64,000 nucleotides of DNA from Owenia fusiformis (taxonomy: Eukaryota; Annelida; Polychaeta; Sabellida; Oweniidae). The stretch lies in the NCBI GenBank assembly GCA_903813345.2, contig CAIIXF020000007.1, positions 10,607,730-10,671,729 on the forward strand, given 5' to 3'. Numbering within the stretch: the first letter of the stretch is position 1; each line of letters opens with the position of its first letter. The position numbers and the translations under genes are program-made. This document shows positions 39,201 through 54,200 of the stretch, piece by piece. A model generated the notes under the pieces. That model had not been told where the DNA came from. It worked only from the letters and a program-made list of their open reading frames with translations, and made no database searches.

Positions 39201-42200
39201 CACTGCAACGGATGTTGATATCAAATCCACTGATATTACATATGAGACAGTCACTGCAACGGATGCTGATATCCAATCCACTGATGTTACATCTGAGACG
39301 GTCACTGCAATGGATGCTGATATCCAATCCACTGATGTTACATCTGAGACAGTCACTGCAACTGATGCTGATATTCAATCCACTGATGTTACATCTGAGA
39401 CAGTCACTGCAACGGATGCTGATATCCAATCCACTGATGTTACATCTGAGACAGTCACTGCAACTGATGCTGATATTCAATCCACTGATGTTACATCTGA
39501 GACAGTCACTGCAACGGATGCTGATATCCAATCCACTACTGTTACATCTGAGACAGTCACTGCAACAGATGCTGTTATCCAATCCACGTATGTTACATCT
39601 GAGACGGTCACTGCAATGGATGCTGATATCCAATCCACGGATGTTAGATCTGAGGCGGTCACTGCAACGGATGCTGATATCCAATCCACTGATGTTACAT
39701 CTGAGACGGTCACTGCAACGGAAGCTGATATCCAATCCACTACTGCTACATCTGAGACAGTCACTGCAACAGATGCTGATATCCAATCCACTACTGTTAC
39801 ATCTGAGACGGTCACTGCAACGGATGCTGATATCCAATCCACGGATGTTAGATCTGAGGCGGTCACTGCAACGGATGCTGATATCCAATCCACTGATGTT
39901 ACATCTGAGACGGTCACTGCAACGGAAGCTGATATCCAATCCACTACTGCTACATCTGAGACAGTAACTTCAACTGATGCTGATATCCAATCCACTGATG
40001 TTACATCTGAGACGGTCACTGCAACGGATGTTGATATCCAATCCACTGATGTTACATCTGAGACAGTCACTGCAACTGATGTTGATATCCAATCCACTGA
40101 TGTTACATCTGAGACGGTCACTGCAACGGATGCTGATATCCAATCCACTGATGTTACATTTGAGATGGTCACTGCAACGGATGCTGATATCCAATCCACT
40201 AATGTTACATCTGAGGCGGTCACTACAACGGATGCTGATATCCAATCCACTACTGTTACATCTGAGACAGTCACTGCAACTGATGCTGATATTCAATCCA
40301 CTACTGTTACATCTGAGACGGTCACTGCAGCAGATGCTGATATCCAATCGACTTATGTTACATCTGAGACAGCCACTGCAGCAGATGCTGATATCCAATC
40401 CACGGATGTTACATCTGAGACAGTCACTGCAACTGATGCTTATATCCAATCCACTGATGTTACATCTGAGAAAGTCACTGCAACAGATGCTGATATCCAA
40501 TCCACTGATGTTACATCTGAGACGGTCACTGCAACGGATGCTGATATTCAATCCACTGATGTAACATCTGAGACGGTCACTGCAAAGGATGCTGATATCC
40601 AATCCTCTAATGTTACATCTGAGACAGTAACTTCAACTGATGCTGATATCCAATCCACTGATGTTACATCTGAGACGGTCACTGCAACGGATGTAGATAT
40701 CCAATCCACTGATGTTACATATGAGACAGTCACTGCAACTGATGCTGATATCCAATCCACTGATGTTACATCTGAGACGGTCACTGCAACGGATGTTGAT
40801 ATCCAATCCACTGATGTTACATATGAGACAGTCACTGCAACTGATGCTGATATTCAATCCCCTGATGTTACATCTGAGCCGGTCACTGCAACGGATGTTG
40901 ATATCAAATCCACTGATATTACATATGAGACAGTCACTGCAACGGATGCTGATATCCAATCCACTGATGTTACATCTGAGACGGTCACTGCAATGGATGC
41001 TGATATCCAATCCACTGATGTTACATCTGAGACAGTCACTGCAACTGATGCTGATATTCAATCCACTGATGTTACATCTGAGACAGTCACTGCAACGGAT
41101 GCTGATATCCAATCCACTGATGTTACATCTGAGACAGTCACTGCAACTGATGCTGATATTCAATCCACTGATGTTACATCTGAGACAGTCACTGCAACGG
41201 ATGCTGATATCCAATCCACTGATGTTACATCTGAGATGGTCACTGCAACGGATGCTGATATCCAATCCACTGATGTTACATCTGAGACGGACACTGCAAC
41301 TGATGCTTATATTCAATCCACTGATGTTACATCTGAGACGGTTACTGCAACTGATGCTGATATTCAATCCCCTGATGTTACATCTGAGACGGTCACTGCA
41401 ACGGATGCTGATATCCAATCCACTGATGTTACATCTAAGACAGTCACTACAACGGATGCTGATATCCAATCCACTACTGCTACATTTGATACGGTCACTA
41501 CAACTGATGCTGATATCCAATCCAGTACTGTTACATCTGAGACAGTCACTACAACAGATGCTGATATCCAATCCACTACTGTTACATCTGAGACAGTCAC
41601 AGCAACAGATGCTGATATCCAATCCATTGATGTTACATCTGAGACAGTAACTACAACGGATGCTGATATCCAATCCACGGATGTTACATCTGAGACAGTC
41701 ACTGCAACGGATGCTGATATCCAATCCACTGATGTTACATCTGAGACAGTCACTGCAACGGATGCTGATATGCAATCCACTTCTGTTACATTTGAGACAG
41801 TCACTGCAACAGATGCTGATATCCAATCCACGGATGTAACATCTGAGACAGTCACTGCAACTGATGCTGATATTCAATCCACTACTGTTACATCTAAGAC
41901 GGTCACTGCAACAGATGCTGATATCCAATCCACTGATGTTACATCTGAGGCAGTCACTGCAAGAGATGCTCATATCCAATCCACGGATGTTACATCTGAC
42001 ACAGTCACTGCAACTGATGCAGATATTCAATCCACTGATGCTACATTTGAGAAGGTCACTGCAACAGATGCTGATATCCAATCCACTGATGTTACATCTG
42101 AGATGGTCACTGCAACGGATGTTGATATCGAATCCATTACTGTTACATCTGAGACAGTCACTGCAACGGATGCTGATATCCAATCCACTTCTGTTACATT

Positions 42201-45200
42201 TGAGACAGTCACTGCAACAGATGCTGATATCCAATCCACGGATGTAACATCTGAGACAGTCACTACAACTGATGCTGATATTCAATCCACTACTGTTACA
42301 TCTGAGACGGTCACTGCAACAGATGCTGAGATCCAATCAACTGCTGTTACATCTGAGACAGTCACTGCAACAGATGCTGATATCCAATCCACTGATGTTA
42401 CATCTGAGACATTCACTGCAACGGATGCTGATATCCAATCCACTTCTGTTACATTTGAGACAGTCACTGCAACAGATGCTGATATCCAATCCACTGATGT
42501 TACATCTGAGAAAGTCACTGCAACAGATGCTGATATCCAATTCACTGATGTAACATCTGAGATAGTCACTACAACGGATGCTGATATCCAATCCACTGAT
42601 GTTACATCCGAGATAGTTACTGCAACAGATGCTAATATCCAATCCTCTACTGTTACATTTGATACGGTCACTGCAACTGATGCTGATATCCAATCTACTA
42701 CTGTTACATCTGAGACAGTCACTACAACAGATGCTGATATCCAATCCACGGATGTTACATCTGAGACAGTCACTGCAACGGATGCTGACATCCAATCCAC
42801 TGATGTTACATCTGAGACAGTCACTGCAACGGATGCTGATATCCAATCCACTTCTGTTACATTTGAGACAGTCACTGCAACAGATGCTGATATCCAATCC
42901 ACGGATGTAACATCTGAGACAGTCACTGCAACTGATGCTGATATTCAATCCACTACTGTTACATCTGAGAAGGTCACTGCAACAGATGCTGATATCCAAT
43001 CCACCGATGTTACATCTGAGGCAGTCACTGCAAGAGATGCTCATATCCAATCCACGGATGTTACATCTGAGACAGTCACTGCAACTGATGCAGATATTCA
43101 ATCCACTGATGCTACATTTGAGACGGTCAATGCAACAGATGCTGATATCCAATCCACTGCTGGTACATCTGAGATGGTCACTGCAACGGATGTTGATATC
43201 GAATCCATTACTGTTACATCTGAGACAGTCACTGCAACGGATGCTGATATCCAATCCACTTCTGTTACATTTGAGACAGTCACTGCAACAGATGCTGATA
43301 TCCAATTCACTGATGTAACATCTGAGATAGTCACTACAACGGATGCTGATATCCAATCCACTGATGTTACATCCGAGACAGTTACTGCAACAGATGCTGA
43401 TATCCAATCCACTGATGTTACATCCGAGACAGTTACTGCAACAGATGCTAATATCCAATCCTCTACTGTTACATTTGATACGGTCACTGCAACTGATGCT
43501 GATATCCAATCTACTACTGTTACATCTGAGACAGTCACTACAACAGATGATGATATCCAATCCACTGATGTTACATCCGAGACAGTTACTGCAACAGATG
43601 CTGATATCCTATCATCTACTGTTACATTTGATACGGTCACTGCAACAGATGCTGATATTCAATCCACTGATGTTACATCTGAGACAGTAACTACAACGGA
43701 TGCTGATATCCAATCCACGGATGTTACATCTGAGACAGTCACTGCAACGGATGCTGACATCCAATCCACTGATGTTACATCTGAGACAGTCACTGCAACG
43801 GATGCTGATATCCTATCCACTTCTGTTACATTTGAGACAGTCACTGCAACAGATGCTGATATCCAATCCACGGATGTAACATCTGAGACAGTCACTGCAA
43901 CTGATGCTGATATTCAATCCACTACTGTTACATCTGAGAAGGTCACTGCAACAGATGCTGATATCCAATCCACCGATGTTACATCTGAGGCAGTCACTGC
44001 AAGAGATGCTCATATCCAATCCACGGATGTTACATCTGAGACAGTCACTGCAACTGATGCAGATATTCAATCCACTGATGCTACATTTGAGACGGTCACT
44101 GCAACAGATGCTGATATCCAATCCACTGCTGGTACATCTGAGATGGTCACTGCAACGGATGTTGATATCGAATCCATTATTGTTACATCTGAGACAGTCA
44201 CTGCAACGGATGCTGATATCCAATCCACTTCTGTTACATTTGAGACAGTCACTGCAACAGATGCTGATATCCAATCCACGGATGTAACATCTGAGACAGT
44301 CACTACAACTGATGCTGATATTCAATCCACTACTGTTACATCTGAGACGGTCACTGCAACAGATGCTGAGATCCAATCAACTGCTGTTACATCTGAGACA
44401 GTCACTGCAACAGATGCTGATATCCAATCCACTGATGTTACATCTGAGACAGTCACTGCAACGGATGCTGATATCCAATCCACTTCTGTTACATTTGAGA
44501 CAGTCACTGCAACAGATGCTGATATCCAATCCACTGATGTTACATCTGAGAAAGTCACTGCAACAGATGCTGATATCCAATACACTGATGTAACATCTGA
44601 GATAGTCACTACAACGGATGCTGATATCCAATCCACTGATGTTACATCCGAGACAGTTACTGCAACAGATGCTGATATCCAATCCACTGATGTTACATCT
44701 GAGACAGTCACTGCAACAGATGCTGATATCCAATCCAATACTGTTAAATCTGAGACAGTCACTACAACAGATGCTGATATCCAATCCACTACTGTTACAT
44801 CTGAGACAGTCACTGCAACAGATGCTGATATCCAATCCACTGATGTTACATCTGAGACATTCACTGCAACAGATGCTGATATCCAATCCAATACTGTTAC
44901 ATCTGAGACAGTCACAGCAACATATGCTGATATCCAATCCACGGGTTTAACATCTGAGACAGTCACTACAACAGATGCTGATATTCAATCAACTGATGTT
45001 ACATCTGAGACAGTCACTGCAACTATTGCTGATATCCAATCCACTGATGTTACATCTGACACAGTCACTGCAATTGAGGATGATATCCAATCCACTGATG
45101 TTACATCTGAGACAGTCACTGCCACATATGCTGATATCCAGTCCACTGATGTTACATCTGAGACAGTCTCTGCAACTATTGCTGATATCCAATCCACTGA

Positions 45201-48200
45201 TGTTACATCTGACACAGTCACTGCAATTGAGGCTGATATCCAATCCACTGATGTTACATCTGAGACAGTTACTGCAACAGATGCTGATATCCAATTCACT
45301 GATGTAACATCTGAGACAGCCACTGCAACGGATGCTGATATCCAATCCACTGATGTTACATCCGAGACGGTTACTGCAAAAGATGATGATATCCAATCAA
45401 CTGCTGTTACATCTGAGACAGTCACTGCAACAGATGCTGATATCCAATTCACTGATGTAACATCTGAGACAGCCACTGCAACGGATGCTGATATCCAATC
45501 CAGTACTGTTACATCTGAGACAGTCACTGCAACGGATGCTGATATCCAATCCACTGATGTTACATCTGAGACAGTCACTGCAACAGATGCTCATATCCAA
45601 TCCACTGATGTTACATCTGAGACAGTCACTGCAACTGATGCTAATATCCAATCCACTGATGTTACATCTGAGAAAGTCACTGCAACGGATGCTGATATCC
45701 AATCCACTGATGTTACATCTGAGAAAGTCACTGCAACAGATGCTGATATCCAATCCACTGATGTTACATCCGAGACGGTTACTGCAACAGATGCTGATAT
45801 CCAATTCACTGATGTAACATCTGAGACAGTCACTGCAACAGATGCTGATATCCAATCCACGGATGTTACATCTGAGACAGTCACTGCAACTGATGCAGAT
45901 ATTCAATCCACTGATGCTACATTTGAGACGGTCACTGCAACAGATGCTGATATCCAATCCACTGCTGGTACATCTGAGATGGTCACTGCAACGGATGTTG
46001 ATATCGAATCCATTACTGTTACATCTGAGACAGTCACTGCAACGGATGCTGATATCCAATCCACTTCTGTTACATTTGAGACAGTCACTGCAACAGATGC
46101 TGATATCCAATCCACGGATGTAACATCTGAGACAGTCACTACAACTGATGCTGATATTCAATCCACTACTGTTACATCTGAGACGGTCACTGCAACAGAT
46201 GCTGAGATCCAATCAACTGCTGTTACATCTGAGACAGTCACTACAACGGATGCTGATATCCAATCCACTGATGTTACATCCGAGACAGTTACTGCAACAG
46301 ATGCTGATATCCAATCCACTGATGTTACATCTGAGACAGTCACTGCAACAGATGCTGATATCCAATCCAATACTGTTACATCTGAGACAGTCACTACAAC
46401 AGATGCTGATATCCAATCCACTACTGTTACATCTGAGACAGTCACTGCAACAGATGCTGATATCCAATCCACTGATGTTACATCTGAGACATTCACTGCA
46501 ACAGATGCTGATATCCAATCCAATACTGTTACATCTGAGACAGTCACAGCAACATATGCTGATATCCAATCCACGGGTTTAACATCTGAGACAGTCACTA
46601 CAACAGATGCTGATATTCAATCAACTGATGTTACATCTGAGACAGTCACTGCAACTATTGCTGATATCCAATCCACTGATGTTACATCTGACACAGTCAC
46701 TGCAATTGAGGATGATATCCAATCCACTGATGTTACATCTGAGACAGTCACTGCCACATATGCTGATATCCAGTCCACTGATGTTACATCTGAGACAGTC
46801 TCTGCAACTATTGCTGATATCCAATCCACTGATGTTACATCTGACACAGTCACTGCAATTGAGGCTGATATCCAATCCACTGATGTTACATCTGAGACAG
46901 TTACTGCAACAGATGCTGATATCCAATTCACTGATGTAACATCTGAGACAGCCACTGCAACGGATGCTGATATCCAATCCACTGATGTTACATCCGAGAC
47001 GGTTACTGCAAAAGATGATGATATCCAATCAACTGCTGTTACATCTGAGACAGTCACTGCAACAGATGCTGATATCCAATTCACTGATGTAACATCTGAG
47101 ACAGCCACTGCAACGGATGCTGATATCCAATCCAGTACTGTTACATCTGAGACAGTCACTGCAACGGATGCTGATATCCAATCCACTTCTGTTACATTTG
47201 AGACAGTCACTGCAACAGATGCTGATATCCAATCCACGGATGTAACATCTGGGACAGTCACTACAACTGATGCTGATATTCAATCCACTACTGTTACATC
47301 TGAGACGGTCACTGCAACAGATGCTGAGATCCAATCAACTGCTGTTACATCTGAGACAGTCACTGCAACAGATGCTGATATCCAATCCACTGATGTTACA
47401 TCTGAGACAGTCACTGCAACGGATGCTGATATCCAATCCACTTCTGTTACATTTGAGACAGTCACTGCAACAGATGCTGATATCCAATCCACTGATGTTA
47501 CATCTGAGAAAGTCACTGCAACAGATGCTGATATCCAATACACTGATGTAACATCTGAGATAGTCACTACAACGGATGCTGATATCCAATCCACTGATGT
47601 TACATCCGAGACAGTTACTGCAACAGATGCTGATATCCAATCCACTGATGTTACATCTGAGACAGTCACTGCAACAGATGCTGATATCCAATCCAATACT
47701 GTTACATCTGAGACAGTCACTACAACAGATGCTGATATCCAATCCACTACTGTTACATCTGAGACAGTCACTGCAACAGATGCTGATATCCAATCCACTG
47801 ATGTTACATCTAAGACATTCACTGCAACAGATGCTGATATCCAATCCAATACTGTTACATCTGAGACAGTCACAGCAACATATGCTGATATCCAATCCAC
47901 GGGTTTAACATCTGAGACAGTCACTACAACAGATGCTGATATTCAATCAACTGATGTTACATCTGAGACAGTCACTGCAACTATTGCTGATATCCAATCC
48001 ACTGATGTTACATCTGACACAGTCACTGCAATTGAGGATGATATCCAATCCACTGATGTTACATCTGAGACAGTCACTGCCACATATGCTGATATCCAGT
48101 CCACTGATGTTACATCTGAGACAGTCTCTGCAACTATTGCTGATATCCAATCCACTGATGTTACATCTGACACAGTCACTGCAATTGAGGCTGATATCCA

Positions 48201-51200
48201 ATCCACTGATGTTACATCTGAGACAGTTACTGCAACAGATGCTGATATCCAATTCACTGATGTAACATCTGAGACAGCCACTGCAACGGATGCTGATATC
48301 CAATCCACTGATGTTACATCCGAGACGGTTACTGCAAAAGATGATGATATCCAATCAACTGCTGTTACATCTGAGACAGTCACTGCAACAGATGCTGATA
48401 TCCAATTCACTGATGTAACATCTGAGACAGCCACTGCAACGGATGCTGATATCCAATCCACTGATGTTACATCTGAGACAGTCACTGCAACAGATGCTCA
48501 TATCCAATCCACTGATGTTACATCTGAGACAGTCACTGCAACTGATGCTAATATCCAATCCACTGATGTTACATCTGAGAAAGTCACTGCAACGGATGCT
48601 GATATCCAATCCACTGATGTTACATCTGAGAAAGTCACTGCAACAGATGCTGATATCCAATCCACTGATGTTACATCCGAGACGGTTACTGCAACAGATG
48701 CTGATATCCAATTCACTGATGTAACATCTGAGACAGTCACTGCAACAGATGCTGATATCCAATCCACGGATGTTACATCTGAGACAGTCACTGCAACTGA
48801 TGCAGATATTCAATCCACTGATGCTACATTTGAGACGGTCACTGCAACAGATGCTGATATCCAATCCACTGCTGGTACATCTGAGATGGTCACTGCAACG
48901 GATGTTGATATCGAATCCATTACTGTTACATCTGAGACAGTCACTGCAACGGATGCTGATATCCAATCCACTTCTGTTACATTTGAGACAGTCACTGCAA
49001 CAGATGCTGATATCCAATCCACGGATGTAACATCTGAGACAGTCACTACAACTGATGCTGATATTCAATCCACTACTGTTACATCTGAGACGGTCACTGC
49101 AACAGATGCTGAGATCCAATCAACTGCTGTAACATCTGAGACAGTCACTGCAACAGATGCTGATATCCAATCCACTGATGTTACATCTGAGACAGTCACT
49201 GCAACGGATGCTGATATCCAATCCACTTCTGTTACATTTGAGACAGTCACTGCAACAGATGCTGATATCCAATCCACTGATGTTACATCTGAGAAAGTCA
49301 CTGCAACAGATGCTGATATCCAATACACTGATGTAACATCTGAGATAGTCACTACAACGGATGCTGATATCCAATCCACTGATGTTACATCCGAGACAGT
49401 TACTGCAACAGATGCTGATATCCAATCCACTGATGTTACATCTGAGACAGTCACTGCAACAGATGCTGATATCCAATCCAATACTGTTACATCTGAGACA
49501 GTCACTACAACAGATGCTGATATCCAATCCACTACTGTTACATCTGAGACAGTCACAGCAACATATGCTGATATCCAATCCACGGGTTTAACATCTGAGA
49601 CAGTCACTACAACAGATGCTGATATTCAATCCACTGATGTTACATCTGAGACAGTCACTGCAACGGATGCTGATATCCAATCCACTTCTGTTACATTTGA
49701 GACAGTCACTGCAACAGATGCTGATATCCAATCCACTGATGTTACATCTGAGAAAGTCACTGCAACAGATGCTGATATCCAATACACTGATGTAACATCT
49801 GAGATAGTCACTACAACGGATGCTGATATCCAATCCACTGATGTTACATCCGAGACAGTTACTGCAACAGATGCTGATATCCAATCCACTGATGTTACAT
49901 CTGAGACAGTCACTGCAACAGATGCTGATATCCAATCCAATACTGTTACATCTGAGACAGTCACTACAACAGATGCTGATATCCAATCCACTACTGTTAC
50001 ATCTGAGACAGTCACTGCAACAGATGCTGATATCCAATCCACTGATGTTACATCTGAGACATTCACTGCAACAGATGCTGATATCCAATCCAATACTGTT
50101 ACATCTGAGACAGTCACAGCAACATATGCTGATATCCAATCCACGGGTTTAACATCTGAGACAGTCACTACAACAGATGCTGATATTCAATCAACTGATG
50201 TTACATCTGAGACAGTCACTGCAACTATTGCTGATATCCAATCCACTGATGTTACATCTGACACAGTCACTGCAATTGAGGATGATATCCAATCCACTGA
50301 TGTTACATCTGAGACAGTCACTGCCACATATGCTGATATCCAGTCCACTGATGTTACATCTGAGACAGTCTCTGCAACTATTGCTGATATCCAATCCACT
50401 GATGTTACATCTGACACAGTCACTGCAATTGAGGCTGATATCCAATCCACTGATGTTACATCTGAGACAGTTACTGCAACAGATGCTGATATCCAATTCA
50501 CTGATGTAACATCTGAGACAGCCACTGCAACGGATGCTGATATCCAATCCACTGATGTTACATCCGAGACGGTTACTGCAAAAGATGATGATATCCAATC
50601 AACTGCTGTTACATCTGAGACAGTCACTGCAACAGATGCTGATATCCAATTCACTGATGTAACATCTGAGACAGCCACTGCAACGGATGCTGATATCCAA
50701 TCCACTGATGTTACATCTGAGACAGTCACTGCAACAGATGCTCATATCCAATCCACTGATGTTACATCTGAGACAGTCACTGCAACTGATGCTAATATCC
50801 AATCCACTGATGTTACATCTGAGAAAGTCACTGCAACGGATGCTGATATCCAATCCACTGATGTTACATCTGAGAAAGTCACTGCAACAGATGCTGATAT
50901 CCAATCCACTGATGTTACATCCGAGACGGTTACTGCAACAGATGCTGATATCCAATTCACTGATGTAACATCTGAGACAGTCACTGCAACAGATGCTGAT
51001 ATCCAATCCACGGATGTTACATCTGAGACAGTCACTGCAACTGATGCAGATATTCAATCCACTGATGCTACATTTGAGACGGTCACTGCAACAGATGCTG
51101 ATATCCAATCCACTGCTGGTACATCTGAGATGGTCACTGCAACGAATGTTGATATCGAATCCATTACTGTTACATCTGAGACAGTCACTGCAACGGATGC

Positions 51201-54200
51201 TGATATCCAATCCACTTCTGTTACATTTGAGACAGTCACTGCAACAGATGCTGATATCCAATCCACGGATGTAACATCTGAGACAGTCACTACAACTGAT
51301 GCTGATATTCAATCCACTACTGTTACATCTGAGACGGTCACTGCAACAGATGCTGAGATCCAATCAACTGCTGTTACATCTGAGACAGTCACTGCAACAG
51401 ATGCTGATATCCAATCCACTGATGTTACATCTGAGACAGTCACTGCAACGGATGCTGATATCCAATCCACTTCTGTTACATTTGAGACAGTCACTGCAAC
51501 AGATGCTGATATCCAATCCACTGATGTTACATCTGAGAAAGTCACTGCAACAGATGCTGATATCCAATACACTGATGTAACATCTGAGATAGTCACTACA
51601 ACGGATGCTGATATCCAATCCACTGATGTTACATCCGAGACAGTTACTGCAACAGATGCTGATATCCAATCCACTGATGTTACATCTGAGACAGTCACTG
51701 CAACAGATGCTGATATCCAATCCAATACTGTTACATCTGAGACAGTCACTACAACAGATGCTGATATCCAATCCACTACTGTTACATCTGAGACAGTCAC
51801 AGCAACATATGCTGATATCCAATCCACGGGTTTAACATCTGAGACAGTCACTACAACAGATGCTGATATTCAATCCACTGATGTTACATCTGAGATAGTC
51901 ACTGCAACTATTGCTGATATCCAATCCACTGATGTTACATCTGACACAGTCACTGCAATTGAGGATGATATCCAATCCACTGATGTTACATCTGAGACAG
52001 TCACTGCCACATATGCTGATATCCAGTCCACTGATGTTACATCTGAGACAGTCACTGCAACTATTGCTGATATCCAATCCACTGATGTTACATCTGACAC
52101 AGTCACTGCAATTGAGGATGATATCCAATCCACTGATGTTACATCTGAGACAGTCACTGCCACATATGCTGATATCCAGTCCACTGATGTTACATCTGAG
52201 ACAGTCACTACAACAGATGCTGATATTCAATCCACTGATGTTACATCTGAGATAGTCACTGCAACTATTGCTGATATCCAATCCACTGATGTTACATCTG
52301 ACACAGTCACTGCAATTGAGGATGATATCCAATCCACTGATGTTACATCTGAGACAGTCACTGCCACATATGCTGATATCCAGTCCACTGATGTTACATC
52401 TGAGACAGTCACTGCAACTGATGCTAATATCCAATCCACTGATGTTACATCTGAGAAAGTCACTGCAACGGATGCTGATATCCAATCCACTGATGTTACA
52501 CCTGAGAAAGTCACTGCAACAGATGCTGATATCCAATCCACTGATGTTACATCCGAGACGGTTACTGCAACAGATGCTGATATCCAATTCACTGATGTAA
52601 CATCTGAGACAGTCACTGCAACAGATGCTGATATCCAATCCACGGATGTTACATCTGAGACAGTCACTGCAACTGATGCAGATATTCAATCCACTGATGC
52701 TACATTTGAGACGGTCACTGCAACAGATGCTGATATCCAATCCACTGCTGGTACATCTGAGATGGTCACTGCAACGGATGTTGATATCGAATCCATTACT
52801 GTTACATCTGAGACAGTCACTGCAACGGATGCTGATATCCAATCCACTTCTGTTACATTTGAGACAGTCACTGCAACAGATGCTGATATCCAATCCACGG
52901 ATGTAACATCTGAGACAGTCACTACAACTGATGCTGATATTCAATCCACTACTGTTACATCTGAGACGGTCACTGCAACAGATGCTGAGATCCAATCAAC
53001 TGCTGTTACATCTGAGACAGTCACTGCAACAGATGCTGATATCCAATCCACTGATGTTACATCTGAGACAGTCACTGCAACGGATGCTGATATCCAATCC
53101 ACTTCTGTTACATTTGAGACAGTCACTGCAACAGATGCTGATATCCAATCCACTGATGTTACATCTGAGAAAGTCACTGCAACAGATGCTGATATCCAAT
53201 ACACTGATGTAACATCTGAGATAGTCACTACAACGGATGCTGATATCCAATCCACTGATGTTACATCCGAGACAGTTACTGCAACAGATGCTGATATCCA
53301 ATCCACTGATGTTACATCTGAGACAGTCACTGCAACAGATGCTGATATCCAATCCAATACTGTTACATCTGAGACAGTCACTACAACAGATGCTGATATC
53401 CAATCCACTACTGTTACATCTGAGACAGTCACAGCAACATATGCTGATATCCAATCCACGGGTTTAACATCTGAGACCGTCACTACAACAGATGCTGATA
53501 TTCAATCCACTGATGTTACATCTGAGATAGTCACTGCAACTATTGCTGATATCCAATCCACTGATGTTACATCTGACACAGTCACTGCAATTGAGGATGA
53601 TATCCAATCCACTGATGTTACATCTGAGACAGTCACTGCCACATATGCTGATATCCAGTCCACTGATGTTACATCTGAGACAGTCACTGCAACTATTGCT
53701 GATATCCAATCCACTGATGTTACATCTGACACAGTCACTGCAATTGAGGCTGATATCCAATCCACTGATGTTACATCTGAGACAGTTACTGCAACAGATG
53801 CTGATATCCAATTCACTGATGTAACATCTGAGACAGCCACTGCAACGGATGCTGATATCCAATCCACTGATGTTACATCCGAGACGGTTACTGCAAAAGA
53901 TGATGATATCCAATCAACTGCTGTTACATCTGAGACAGTCACTGCAACAGATGCTGATATCCAATCAACTGCTGTTACATCTGAGACAGTCACTGCAACA
54001 GATGCTGATATCCAATTCACTGATGTAACATCTGAGACAGTCACTGCAACAGATGCTGATATCCAATTCACTGATGTAACATCTGAGACAGTCACTGCAA
54101 CAGATGCTGATATCCAATTCACTGATGTAACATCTGAGACAGTCACTGCAACGGATGCTGATATCCAATCCACTGATGTTACATCCGAGACGGTCACTGC

